Assembly (NCBI RefSeq): GCF_902806685.2
Contig: NC_048554.1
Coordinates: 9,982,001 to 10,046,000 of the forward strand
Reading direction: 5' to 3'
DNA: 64,000 bases
Source of the DNA: Maniola hyperantus
Taxonomy: Eukaryota > Arthropoda > Insecta > Lepidoptera > Nymphalidae
The notes under the pieces were generated by a model. That model was given only the letters and a program-made list of their open reading frames with translations, was not told the origin of the DNA and made no database searches. Shown here in pieces: positions 20,401 to 35,400 of the stretch. Both the position numbers and the translations under genes were made by a program. Every line of letters begins with the position of its first letter. The stretch's first letter is position 1.

Positions 20401-23400
20401 AAATGGAACCCTTATATACCATAACTTTCCGTTTTAAAATTGGTCCAAGTGTGAATCGGACTGGCACACGAACAGTTCCGTACCATCGTACAAGATTATG
20501 TACTTTAATTTTTTTTAGGGTGGCCGTTTTGAAAATTTTATTATTTGTTGTTATAGTGGTAATGGAAATACACACTCTGTGTGGAAGTTCATGAGATACA
20601 GTCCGCTGACAGACAGACGGACGGACAGCGGAAGCTTAGTAATAGGGTCCCGTTGGTATCCTTTGGGTACGGAACCCAAAAAATAAGAAGGATAGTTCAC
20701 CTCGTCGGCTGCGAGCGCGGCGTGGAACTGCGGGCAGTCGAGATGAAGGTAGATGTCCACCAGCTGACTCAGCAGCCGCCGTGGTTCCCACCCGTACTTT
20801 TCTGGCCGACGCACCTGGAAATGAATACGTATGACTTATTTTATTAGGTTTAGCTGTATTCGGCAATTCAATCACAGCTCGTTTGCTTTCACCCTAAAGA
20901 TCTTTCGGTCTAAATTCAACTAAACTTAAAACGGCCGAGCCATTTGGCCAACAACCTAGTTTGGACAAACATAATAGGATAGTCATCAAACAGTGAAAAC
21001 GAACATATTAGTATCAGTCAGGAACTAAAATCTTAACCCTTCTTTTTGGTTTTGCCGTAGTCTGGTATAAAGAACCCATCGATCTAACCAAATAAAAGGC
21101 AGATCAGGAATAAGACGAAGTAAAGAACAATAAAAAAGTTCCTAGATGCTCCCAACAGTTATAATTTGATAGCTTCTCATGCTAGACCAGCGGGGCGATT
21201 GTCTAAAACCTGCATCAATCATTATTACAATCTTAATTGTTCTGATTGGCTGAATTTGTGCGATTCTTGTTGCAATAATGAGCAACAATGCATTGTGGCC
21301 AATAGTGAGCGAGCAGTAACCAATCAGAGATAATTGCGATCGTGACATTGTAGCTGTCAAACAACCGCGGTAGAGCCCCAGGGGCTCGATTGCAGTAGAA
21401 TGACAGCTACAATGTCACGATTGCAACCATCTCTGATTGGTTGACGCTCGCTCACTATTGGCTACAATGCATTGTTGCTTAAAGAATACCTTAAATTCAG
21501 CCAATCACAACAATTCAGATTGTAATGAATTAATGATGATTGATGCAGATTTACCGCAATCGACCAGCAGAGTGAGATATGAGTATGAGCATTGCCGCTC
21601 GTTTTGTGCGAGAAGCCTAGACCTTTGATCTAGTATTGTTTTATCAGTTATTCAGTCAAAAACTAGTTTAGAAATAGATCATTCCTTACTTTGAGATTAT
21701 TGCACTTGGGCCCGCACAGTTGCTGCAGATTGAAGTTCAGCATGGAGGCGAGGCGCTCCACTAGCTCGGCCCTCAGGAACGGCTCCTTGATCTCCACTGT
21801 GAGATACTCCAACATGTCCACAGTCTCTCGCGCGAGTGTGAGATACGACCGGCACTGTCGCTCGTCTTGTGCGAGCGCTCTCGCGCGGGCTTCGCTTGTA
21901 CTCGTGCTTGCGCCGTTCGCTTCTGCTTCTTGGACTTCGTGGATGCGTTTCAGGTACTAAAATAACGCAAAGTTCAAATTAATTTCAAAGTATAATCGGC
22001 GAGAGGTTGAGATGGCAATCGGGATATGAGGCTGGGGGACGTCCCGCACACCCGCACGTCACTCACGCTCACCCGCACCGGGTTAGTGCGGGGCGTTCCC
22101 TCCCTGATTGCCATTTCAACTTGTCGTGTACTAATAGGTGTGTGGTGTGACCTATGCAGTGCCCCAGTAAAATGGGAGCAACACAAAGTTAGCACAAGAT
22201 AACACAAACAAGATACGAGTAAAAGCATAAAGAAATGAGGAGAAATAGAGTAACTGGCATAGTTTAACGGGTTGCAAAGCTGAAATGGCAATGGGCAGGG
22301 CACATAGTTCGAAAAACCGATAGACGTTGGGGTCTCAAGGTGCTGAAATGGCAACCTCGCACCGGAAAGTGCAGAGTTAGACCCCCACTAGGTGGACAGT
22401 CGCAGGGAGCTGCTGGATTCAGGCGGCGCAAGACAGTGGCGTGTGGTCATTTTGGAAGTCCCTACAAGAGACCTATGTCCAGCAGTGGACGTCTATCGGT
22501 TAATGATGATGAACAGCAACAAGAACAGAATGAATATGAAGAACATACCGTAAGACATTCGTCGAGCAGGAATGTGGTATCATTCATCAGCATGTTAATG
22601 AATTTGACGAACTGCCGACCCGACCGAGATTCTTTCACAATTGCCTGAAACAGAATTTAAACCAATAAAATCCGGTCAAGTGCGAGTCGGATTCGCACAC
22701 GAAGGGTTCCGTACCATCGTGCAAGAAATAACACTTTAATTTTATGTGATGTAACACAAATTCATGTATTTCGGAGTTTTCCCTTAACTTGTGCTATAAG
22801 ACAGTCATACCTGCCAAATTTCATGACCGGTCAAGACAGACACGACTGACTGAAGTGATTCTTTAAGGATTTCTTTTTTCTCTGGAGATACGGAAACCTA
22901 ATTATTCATTAGATTTACTCAACCATTATACTTAGTCTATGACACTAACTAATTGGTACTCACGAATAGGTGGATCGAGCGTTCTTAAGGTAGCTCAGTT
23001 CGGTGCTTTCTCCATACAAACGTAGGAGGGAAAATACAACAATATTCGATATTGTACGCACAAAACTAAGAATTATATCGATTTATCTCGTCATTATCTA
23101 GGTTTATTGATATATAAAATATTGAAAAAAATATTGATTCAAAAGTTACGAGGCTCAAAAGATTCCTATTTTAACACTAAATTAATGACAATTCTGGGCG
23201 TAAATAAATAAGATTAGGGATGTGAAAATTCTAAAACAATTTATCATTAGACGTTGTTTATTTATTCATTAGTTGAAATAACTTTACTTTGCAAACATAA
23301 ATTCAGCAGTTTTTTCTCAAAAATACTTTTCCTAAACCCTTTTCGCGCGCTTGATTTCAGTGAAAATCATCGTGCCTCTCAACTTTCTCATACAATGTCA

Positions 23401-26400
23401 AGTGAAAAGCAAACATGTTACCCACGTGCGCTGCCAATTTTGGTCGAGCGTCCTGCGTCACCTTAATACCTACTTGAAGCAATTATACTTATCGCTATCC
23501 CACGTTAACTAACAAATTCGAGCGAGAGATCGGATGTCTCGTGTGTTGTTTCTACTTTTATCTACCATTCATATACCACCCCGATAAAAGATGGCTGCAT
23601 CAAAACAGCTAATCTGTTTGGCAACCATTTTCAACAGAAGTAACGTATGAACGTTACTTCAGAAAAGAGTATACAAACACAATAATAGAACAAGATACAT
23701 TTTTTTTAATTTATAGACTAGCGCTTGGCTGCAATCAGACCTGGTGGCAAGTGATGATTCAGCCTAAGATGGAGCGCGCTTGCCTAGAAGATGCCTATTC
23801 ACTCTAGACTTATCGGTAGCGATATAAAAAGTGGGGGTGACAATTGATGCTGGAAAGGCGTTCCATATCCTGGTGGTTTATTATTAGGGTAAATAAAAAT
23901 TTTAATTACCTGTTTGTGTATTGGCCTCTCCCACATTCCTTTGAGTATTATGCTAATATGAAACCGAATTGTAAACTTGTCATAGAACTCTGTACTTTGA
24001 CCCGTCGTTTCAATATCCGTATAGAACTTCATCAAAGCACTGGGCAAAGCGGTTTGTGACATCGGGTGGTCCATGAACTTTTCATATACATTCTTGATTT
24101 TCATAGGCAGGGACAGATTGATGACGAATAGAACTTCCACGATTTTCGCTACGAGATACGGGTTCTTGATTAGGTGGGAATTGCAAATGGCGCCTAGGAG
24201 CCACGTTATTATGGGGTCTTCTATGTAGTTGGCTACTGTGTGTGGGACGTATCTGGAAATAATGATAGTTAAATTTAATTGAATAGTATTGCACTGGTTA
24301 AGAAATGTGTAGTTATGGTAAGGTACAGGTAACATAGGTAGTTTTTCTTGTGGTATACAAATTTAATAAAAATTACGTATACCTAAGCGTTGTCCTTGTC
24401 CCGCTCGATTGATTTCGCTCAGACCACAGCTCAGCCATTTTCGGACTTAGCATGGCTGAGCTATGGTCTCTACAATATTACAGCTCTACAATCATTAGCC
24501 CCACAAAAATCGTGTGCGGGCAGACTGGTGTACCGGTAGTAGCAATAGGTAGTTTAATCAGTTGTCTCGTATGAATTGCTCGGTCGCCGCTTCACCAGCA
24601 TAGCGCCTGACGAGTAGGACCACAGGGAGTGTCGAAGGTGTACTCACTGCACAGTGAAGAGCATGAACTCGGCGATGTCCTCCACATACCACTCGGGTGT
24701 GGCTCGGAAGGCGTGTGCGGTCGACGACTGCGACGTGCTGGGCTCCGCCGCCGCTTCCAGCTGCTTCACCAGCATAGCGCATACCGACGAGTAGAACTGA
24801 ACGCCGCGCCGCATTAGTTCAATGTCTAGGAGTGCCGTTTCTGCGCACTGCTTTGATCTGTGGACGAGAAAGTGCTTTCCAATCTTGAATCAAAACATCA
24901 GAGAATGAAAACAGCATACTTAAGCTCTCCTTAACTCTAAATACGTGTCTGTAACCAGAGGTTTCCCGCCGTAGCTTAACAGCATCGACGAATAATTACA
25001 CAAGATAAACTGACGGAAGTCAAAGCGAGAAAATATCAGCTTATTTCGTTTATCAGTATAGTATAACAACCACCCTAGGGTGTATACTCGCATATGTGTA
25101 TCTATCCACACTGGTCTAAAAAATTATATACCAAACTAGCTTTAGCTTATGCTCGCGACTTCGTTCGCGTGGACTACACAAATTTCAAACCCCTATTTCG
25201 CCCCCTTAGGGGTTGAATTTTCAAAAATCTTTTCTTAGCGGATGCCTAGGTACGTCATAATAGCTATCTTACATGTCAAATTTCAGCCCGATCCGTCCAG
25301 TAGTTTGAGCTGTGCGTTGATAGATCAGTCAGTCAGTCCTTTTACATATTTAGATTAGTCATCCTGGGTGGATAGACACACACCCACACGCCCCGAGTAT
25401 ACACCCTAGGGTTACTAGGGTGTATACTCGGGGTAGGTTTTAGGGTGAATAAACTGAATAAGCCAAAATATCGCTCCTATGATTGCGAGTATATCTTATC
25501 GTTTACGCAATTTATACTAATTTAACAATATGTCAATAAGGCAAGTTTTACAGATCGACATATTCTACCCTTTTAATGAGAGCTACATCTCAGCCAATCC
25601 CAGCGCGCGTCCGTCTGCTATTGGTTGTTGGCGTGTAGGCAACACGCCATGTTTGTTAAAATCTTATCGTCAAACCATAAGGCCTGCATTTCATTGGTGT
25701 ATATTCGGTTTTAGTCAGCATTGGGTTGCGCTTTTCTGCGCAAACGAATTTTGCCGATGGGTCTTATAAAAGTGTTGGTATGAACATACCTGTGTAGCCG
25801 TTTAATCTGTTTCCTCCATCTCCGCAGCAGTTCTCTGTTCCTGTTCGCTGAGTAGCTGTTCCGCCACTGAGGCTCGGCCGCCATCAGCTCCTCGATTACC
25901 TTCTGCAGGTCGCGGAATGCCCTGAAGAGTTACGAGAATTCAATACAAATGCTCATGACTTTAATAAACCATTGTCAAAAGCGAACACCTTTTCATTTAA
26001 GAAAAATTTTAACACTTTCATTGTTGATTTATGATGTTGTTAAGCTTCATAGACCATGTTTTTTTTAAATAACCCTTGTTATAGGTACTATTTAATTCAT
26101 TATCTTTATCTAAATATATAAAATTAAAAGGTGACTGGTGCACAGCTCAAACTACTGGACGGATTGGGCTGAAATTTGGCATGCAGATAGCTATTATGAC
26201 GTAGGCATTCGCTAAGAAAGGATTTTTGAAAATTCAACCCCTAAGGGGGTGATATAGGGATTTGAAATTTGAGTAGTCCACGCGGACGAAGTCGCGGGAA
26301 TAAGCTTGTACCGTATCTAAACACAAACATAGTTACCGTATGCGTCTCTGGTGCGTGTGTAGAGCCGGGATGAGAGCAACGTGATGCATGTGCAGTGTGA

Positions 26401-29400
26401 GGAACCAGCACACCGTTTGGAACTTCGCCTCGGGCCACTGGTGCGCGGGGTCGTTATCTAAACATTAACCTTACATTTAAAGGTGTGTCTTAGCGGTTCG
26501 AGTGTCATCCGATCCGTGAATGAACCGTTCGTCCATGGCATTTTTTACCGACTGCACCAGAAGGTTAAATAAAAATTTGATTATCACATAAAAAACCGGC
26601 TAAGTGCGAGTCGGACTCGCGCACGAAGGGTCCCGTACCATCCATACTAATATTATAAATGCGAAAGTGTCTCTGTCTGTCTGCTGGCTTTTCACGGCCC
26701 AACTGTTCAACCGATTTTGATGAAATTTGGTACAGAGTTAGCTTATATCTCGGGGAACGACATAGGCTACTTTTCATCACGGAAAGTTGATGAGTTCCCA
26801 CGGGATTTTATAAACCTAAATCCACGCGTACGAAGTCGCAGGCATCAGCTAGTTATCTATAAAGACGAGCAAAAAAATTACGTTTATTGTATGGGGCTCT
26901 AAATATTAATTTTATTCTGTTATTAGTATTTGTTGTTATAGCGGCAACTGAAATACATCATCAGAGAAAATTTCAACTAACTATCACGGTTCATGAAATA
27001 CGGCCTGGTGACAGACGGACAGGCAGAAGAACAGACGCCTAGTCAGGTTTCCTTTTAATTATGTAGTACAAAATTTTTATTTCTAGAAGCATTCTGGTTT
27101 GATTATTTAATTATGGAGGCAAAAATTTTAATTATTAGTAGTATCCAGCCGATTTCTCACGTATAGCGTGAGAACAGCTACGTACTAAGTGCGGAAAAGA
27201 AACCTAGGATAAAGAAGATCCAGGCGATTGTTTAATGCTTATTAATGGAATGTGTATGACGATACAAGCTGTGATAGCCTAGTAGTAAGGACGTCCGCAA
27301 TCTAGTCAGAGGTCGGGGGTGCCTCTCGCGGTTCCGCACCTCTGTGCGTGCCCGGGAACTTTTTTTTTTTAAAGAATATTAGCCTTGTTAATTATGACTA
27401 ATATTCCGCTTTCCCCTCCACTTAAGCGTAAAGCTTGTGCTAGGAGTGGGTACGACAATAGTGAGCTCTGAGTTTTCTGACTTTTCGGAGTTATGTGCAT
27501 TTTCGGTCATTAAATATCACTTGCTTTAACGGTGAAGGAAAACAACATGCCTGAAAGTTCTCCATAATCTACCAATCCGCACATGACCAGCGTGGTAGAC
27601 TATGGCCAAAACCCTTCTTACTCTGAGAGGAGACCCGTGCTCTGTAGTGAGCCGGCGATGGGTTGATCATGATGATGATGTATGACGATATACATGGTCC
27701 AACTATTTTGTTACTAAAACTTACTGAGAGCATCAAGCCAGTCCTGTGCTTCTTGAGCGGTGAAGTAAAGTCTAGTTTCGTCGCGCACACTGATCCATGT
27801 GTCCGGTTGAAATGTGTAAAGCGGATATACACGCTCCAACTTTATCCGCACCGACAGCAGTTGCAGCACCGAGCACACGTTCAACATGAAGCCGTCACCT
27901 GGAAAAAAACTACTGTTAATTGACTGAAAAATCAACGTATAACTTGAAATAAGCTTGAAATATTAGGTCTAGACGCTTGCATGTATGCGTTTCCTGTTAC
28001 ATAGACACCCCAGTAAGAAATAATTTTGTGGTAGTAAGTGACAACAGTAGAAAGAAGCAGGCTAAATCTTGAAAGAAATAAAGGCGCAGACATATCCCTA
28101 ATCGTTTTCCACGCCACATCGTACCGGAACGCTAAATCGCTTGGCAGAGTGTCTTGACGGGATGGTAACTAGCCATAGCCGAAGCCTCGGACCAGATCAG
28201 ACCTGATACAATAAAGAAATTAAAAATGTCAATTCCCAAATTGCACTTGTCGGGAATCGAATCCGGGACTCTCACTTATAAGACAGCGCTCATCAGCGCG
28301 CTAGGGAGGTCATCAACATAACGTTATTGTAATTTATCTGATACTGATACTACCGTGTATATGATACCTGATGTATTCTATAGTTACTGTACTGAGTTAC
28401 TATCAAGGATAAGGTCAGGAAGGTAAATAGAAATGTGTGGCAATAACTACCAAAACATAATAAATCGCATACACCTGGCATGAATGTGTAATTAATTATT
28501 TAATAACAAATGTGAAATTAAAGCAATTTTCATTGAAAGAATAACAATGGTGTTTCTTGCCAGTTTTTTAATTGAATTTATAATTTTAAATTTTACGCCG
28601 GGCGTCTCCCCCGCCTCATACCCCGATTGCCATCACGATTTTATAAAAATTTGAAATAGAAGAAAATAAGTTACATTTTTATTTATTTAATTCTCAGTAT
28701 TTTTCGTTACTTTTGTACATTTTGTCACTTAATTCATTTGTCAACGGAAGTGCCACATAAAAATCTATTTATGTCGTGTACAATTCGCAAAAAAATAGCA
28801 AAAACATATTGTTTTTTAATTTTTACTAAGAGCCGGTGTTTATACCGTGATCTTGGAAAGCTTATAAATTGGATTGACGCCAATAGAGAATCATTCAACG
28901 AGGTGAGGTGAGCGACATTCAACGCAATAGCTATTTCGGCTATACTCATTAAGCGTTATCGTACTTTGATTGAAGGATCTAACTACGCATTCTGTGTAAC
29001 ACAACTTTAAACATAGTTAAAAGTTCTCATAATGTTACAGAGACAGACAGATGGACGGGCGGACGGACAGACGGATCGCGGAGTCTTAGTAATAGGATCC
29101 CATTGGCACCCTTCGGGTACGGAACTCTAAAAAAGAGTTGAGTTATCCTCTTTTCGACCGATAGACGTCTACGGTTGAACATAGGTCAATTGCAGGGAAC
29201 GGAGATCGTCATTCGTCGCAGAACTTATAATTTCAGTTCTTAGAACTGTAGGCTGTATTCGTCCACCCATTGCCATTTCAGCTTTAGCAGAGTTAACATA
29301 GAGACATAAATAGAGTACGACAAGCAAATTATTTATTATCAAATAGATGGCATGACAGTACAATATAACACAAGGCCCATTACTTAAAAAACAAAAAGTA

Positions 29401-32400
29401 TCAGCATCTTTTCTTTGAAGTCGTTTATAAACAAGAGTTTTTGAATCCAAGTCGAAAGAAAGCATAATTTTTGCCATTGCGTACGTCCGCGCCTAACCTT
29501 GGCTCCAGGTTGAAATTTTGTAAGAGTAATTTTGTACCGTGCACTGTAAAATACATATAAATTACAATGCTTTAAAGGGAAATAACAGGCATCATTGAAT
29601 AATAAAAGCAAACAGAGTTTTTCCTGATAAAAAAAATTCAAAGGTCATTGTAACAATGGAAAATGAAATGAAAATTCTAACAAAGCACGCTATGGCAAAT
29701 GTTTTACGTAGGTACACAGGTTATAAGTCAATGCCTCCACTGGGTACTGACTCATGATCGTCCAGACGAAAACACTAGACACGTCGGGTGTGTTTAGATT
29801 TGGCCGTGTAACACAAAAACAATATCTTGTGAATTCTGATTGGTATAGAAGTCAATCGAATAGAATAGAATTCAATTACGCGTACGCGATATGAACCTGT
29901 AAAACCATCGATAATGTTCTGTACTCTGTAGCGGGTGTAAACAGTAAAAAAAAATATTTAAAAAATAATATATCAAAAACTTAGTTTCCATCGGCCTCTA
30001 ATTAAGAAAAATAATTGTGGCTGCTTGTACTTCTGGACGGCCAGGAACAAATGTAACGAAAATTGCGCGCGGGATCTATTGTTTCAGCGATGTTTGCTGG
30101 AGAATAGACTTTCTTTGCAGTCATGCGCCAAAAAGCAAGTTTAGTAGAAAACGGAAAGTATAAATTTCACTTCGACGTTTGGAATTACGCCTATTTTTGG
30201 CAAAAGAAATCATTTTTTTTACACAAACTAAAAACATTTGAAATGATTTATAATCATTTCAAATGTTTTTAGTAAAGTTTTTGATGACATGAAGTTGTTA
30301 ATTTTTGAATTTTCTAGTTTCTTAGGTATATAGCATAGACTAATTATATTGGGTTAATTGTTTTAGGGCATAGATAATGGAGAGATAAATCGATATATGG
30401 CTTAGTTATAGATCTAGACCAACAAAGAATAGAATAATTAATAGGCGTAATACGTTTGTTTGGAGAAGCGCGTAAGAAGGGCCACCTGCGTCTCTAGACT
30501 TCTCCACTTGAGGCGCTATGATACTTCAACTCGGAACTACTTATAAATATCTTACTGCTAGATTCAGTGATCAGTGGAAGAAGGTACGCGGTATGCCAGA
30601 CTAGTTTCTAACCCGTGTGAGGCCCTTTTTCAAAGGTCCTCTACTCGCGACGCGGCGCGAATGAGATTGACGTACTTAGCTACTTCTATAAAGTACTAGT
30701 GGATACTAGATACAAAGGGGACATTTTGTGTGTTACTTCTTGCTTCGTCTCATTGTTGTATTATTATTAAACATCGTATGTTATTTCCCTATGTAAATGC
30801 GCCGTGACTTTATTATATCAACGCGGCAGAAATAACTTGGCTATCTTTTTTGTTGACAATTGCGCGCGAGACAATTTACAAACGCAGCGTAGTTTTTTTT
30901 TTAAAACGTTTGCGATCTCTAGTTTTTACATGGTGTGATGATACGAATTTAGCGATAACTAAATTCGTAAGGCATCCTTTAGGTAAGCACGCTCCAACCT
31001 AGACCTCATCATTGCTGTGTTTCTCAGGCATGATTGTTGTCAAGCGCAAGCCTCGATCTCATAATTTGTACCCTTATTATAAATGCGAAAGTGTGTTTGT
31101 TTGTTGGTTGTTGGTTTGTCCCTTCAATCACGTCGCAACGGTGCAACGGATTGACGTGATTTTTTGCATGGGTAATGGGTATAGATAAAGACCTGGAGAG
31201 TGACATAGGCTATTTTTTATCCCGGAAAATCAAAGAGTTCCCACGGGATTTTTAAAAAACCTAATTCAACGCGGACGAAGTCGCGGCAGCTAGTCTCATA
31301 ATCAAAAAAAACTCACCAGCAAGCGATCTTTCGTCCGTTTGCAGTTGCGCGCGTCTTTCGTTCCGTTGCAGCAAATTAGCGAAGTAGTTAAGGAAGGGTT
31401 CCCTGGCATCAGGACACAGGAGTATGTTGTGGCAGATGTTGTGAAGTGTGTTGCGGCTGGCCTCCACCTCTCGCTGCAGAGCGAACACTAGGCTCTGGTC
31501 GGTGCCGGTCGCGAACATGCGCTCCGCGAAACGGGGGTTCTCTTCCGCGAACAGGGATATCTGAAGGACAATAGTGAGTAAGGTTTAAGTTCGCATCATA
31601 CTTCTACAAATATAAGTCGCCGGTGTTCCCATTAGATTACAACATGGGGTTAATCAAGGGGCGGACCAACAAATTCTTGAAAGGCCGGCAACGCATTGGT
31701 GGTTCCTCTGGTATTCCAAATGTTCATGGGTGGCGGTAATCACTTAACCTCGGGTGACCCGCCGGTTTGCTCGCCATTCTTCTTCTTCTTCTTCGCTCTG
31801 GGCCGGTTTCCGCACTTAAACTCGCCATTTTTATTTAAAAAAAAGTTCTCTGAAATTGATTTTGGATGTGGCCCTTTGCTAGTATTTTTTTTCTGCTGAG
31901 TCTTCTGGATTGAGACTGAGGAGTTAGGGCTTTAAATTTTTTAATCTCTGAAAAGAGCAACCACCTAGTTTCTTGCTGGTTCTTCTCGGTAAGCAAGGCA
32001 TTCCGAGCCGGTGGTAGATGCGTTTGACGATTCAAAAGTACGTTAACGCAGGCGGACAGAGACTCGGCAGACGGGTGATCAGAGCGCACACTGGTCTAGC
32101 AGAATGTATCGGCCCTACCCATAGCTTGCAAAGAGAGCGTAGAGCACGTACCCAAGTTCACGAGCTGGAATACCCTAGATATTAAGATAGTAACTCACTG
32201 CAAAGAAAGGTCCGAGAAAGCTGACTCTCGCGATCTCTCGTCCAGGCGCAGTAGTTAACGCAGGCGGACAGAGGCTCGGCAGTCGGGCGATCAGAGCACA
32301 CACTGGTCTAGCGGAGAGTCTCGGCCCGGCTCTCAGCTCGCACAGAGAGCGTAGAGCGCGCAACGCCGCGCCGTGGCCGCGTCCCACGAGTTGGGACACG

Positions 32401-35400
32401 CAACGACGCATTTCTTCGCGAATGCCCATCAGTAGGGGTATGAATACCTGTTCACAAATAATGATCAACCAACAAGAAAATATAATGCTTCCGAACTAAG
32501 ACGTCTAGCTGCTAGAAATAAATGTTTTAAATATATTATGTTTTTTCCCAAAATATATTTTGATTCAATATATGCATTTTTAAAAGATCTTGTAACACCG
32601 AGACTTTGTTATTTAATGTAGAAATACATCAACAACTGTGCACTTGCAACTACGCAAGTGATGCGAAGTATTTTTCGTGCAAACCATATTTTTCAAGTGA
32701 TAGATAGCTAGATCCTAGCAAAATTTTCTAATGCTTATATAAATTATTCTAAACTTGGCTTGTATATTTAGCTCATATTTTTATAGATGAAAAAAACATG
32801 CAAAGGATATAATATACACAGGATAAACACTGATACAGTAAGATTGCTCAATATATTCTGTACATACAATAACATGATTTGTAAAATAACATGTATTGAT
32901 TTGTATACTCACTTCATCGAAGGCTTCCTGATCCAAATACGTAGCCAAGACGACTTCAGGAATGAGACCAATCGGCGTGTTTCCGATTAGGATATATGGT
33001 AACAGCGGCGATTTCCTACACTTTTCCAGCTCAAACATGCCTCTAAGCACTAACACTAAATTATTTACAAGTAAAGTCCTTAAACTTTGTAGCAAATCAC
33101 TCAGCGGTGGTTCCGAACTTTTCTTCGAGTGTTCTCTTTCATATAGGTTTATGTTGTTATAGAACTTAAGTATGTAACTAACAGCTAGGCCCTGCGAGGG
33201 AATCGTTTTTGGAATAGGCAGTGATGGGGTGGGACAGTCCGCTTTGTCGGGGTCACTTTCGGAACCGAGATGTCCAGTTGTCAAAATATCATCACCACAG
33301 TCTTCACTTAGTCTTTTGGTTGTCTCAGACACTGCGATCAGTTTTTGATTGAGAGGATCTGAGCCATCTACGATTTGGGTGATAACATCCATTACAGCCT
33401 CTGATGCTAGTTCCTCTAAACTTAGTTTTGGATTGTCCAGTAGCGATGCCGCCACTGACGGTACAAACATTCCACCTGCAATAAAAAAAAGTATTAGGTA
33501 AATGATCTTCATCATGTTGCATCATAAACCCCAAAGACCCAAGCTTATTTTTTTAATTTAATCAATTACTTACAGAGAATGATTATTTAATTAAATCTCA
33601 ATCGTCATGAACAACGATCAGAAAAGCCCACAATCATGGAATATGTCTAAATGATTCCATAGTCGTATTTTAGAATTTTTACCGGTAGTCAATCACTGTT
33701 TATACAGCAGTTGCAAGTATACACAGGTGATGTGATTAACACCATACAATTCTATGAAGGGAACAAGTGTCAGCATTTCTCTCCATCTCTGCCATGCCAT
33801 AAATCAAGCTTTATTTGTGCTATTACATAATAACTTTGTTTTCACATTATAAACATTATTTAAATACATGCAACCATTGAAAAACATGAATGGTAAACAT
33901 ATAGTGACTTACATAAAAAGTATGTAAATATTCCTACGTTGCTGTCTCACCTGCACTGTCCTCGGACCATGATACTTGGAGTATTTTTCCAACAATATTC
34001 CTAAGTTGTTCCTCCGTAAGTTCTGTGCCACTTACTGTTCGAGACCTTTGTATTTTACGAGCAGGTGATTGTGTCGAGTCATTGTCTTCAACCTAAAATA
34101 TATTCTGTTCTTGTATACTTGCATTTTTATACTGTTTTTAAAATCAATTTTAAAACATATCATACAACAATAATTGAATGAAATCATTATTGTATGTGAA
34201 TTTCTAATACATAATCACAAAAATAAGAATATTTTGAGGTCAATACAATAAATTTCAATTTATACAGCATACATAATCTATACAGCATTAATATTTATTG
34301 TCTGAATGACACATGTTATTCAGAGTGAAAATAAAAGATGATTTTAAAAAGGAAACCTTAGCAACCAAATGCTCATGCAATCTAAAACTATAAGCATAAT
34401 ACATACACACAACTGGCTTTACTTTAATATAATAGGCAGCACAAGTCATGTGCACAAACATTATTATAGGTCATATCTAAATATTTATCTTAATTTAGAA
34501 TAGGTATGTGAATATTTTTACTAAAATATAGTGTATTACAATTTTCATAGAGATCTCTAATTTTTTGAAAATAAAATAAAGCCTTATATATAGGTAATAT
34601 TTTATTTTAAAAACATCACTCAGAAATTATGTAGCTTTCTATTGGTGAAAGAATTTTTAAAATCACTTCAGTAGTTCCAGAGATTACTCGCTACAAGCAA
34701 ACTTACAAACTTCTTTATAATATTATAGTATAAAATAGTACATTATAGTATAGAAGTGTAGATTGCTCATGACTTTAACCGGTACCTATTGCATGGTAAT
34801 TTATTGATCTACCAGTTAAGGTAAAACTTCTGTATTCTAGTTGTCTATTGTTATATTTTTACTACTGCAAGAACAATAATGTAAAAACCTTTATATAACA
34901 CTCATGCCTAATTAAGTATATTGAATGTAAATAGTAATAAATATTACACAAACATACTAACTACTACTGTATGAAACAGTAGTTTAATATAACTGTTTCA
35001 TACGCGTACTATGCCCATGTGTTGTGTACATAATTTTTATTATAAGTGTTAATTTCTCATTGGAGACTGCTTTGGTTTAAGTGTTTTTATATATATACTA
35101 TCTATTTATCTAATTGTAAATGTTTGTCTCTACAAAATAAAATAAATTAAATTAAATTAAACTGCATAATGAATAGAATCAGAGCGCATTTACTCTGATA
35201 AATATATGTGTGAGGTGGGTAATTAACAATTAACAACGATAAACACTGGCTTCCACAAACATTTGTACCAATAATAGCCAAGTCAATCAGGACAGAGATA
35301 ACAAAAGCTTGCAGTTACTGTAACATGGTTGAATTAATGCAACAACTCAATGAAATGTATTTCTCCTGCTTTCTCTCTACATCTCTCATATTCATCTTTC

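Noticed and set aside
23254..23466. Plus-strand frame of 70 codons in a UBE4B intron
   Set aside because: Short, antisense to the host gene, with no similarity or splice support.
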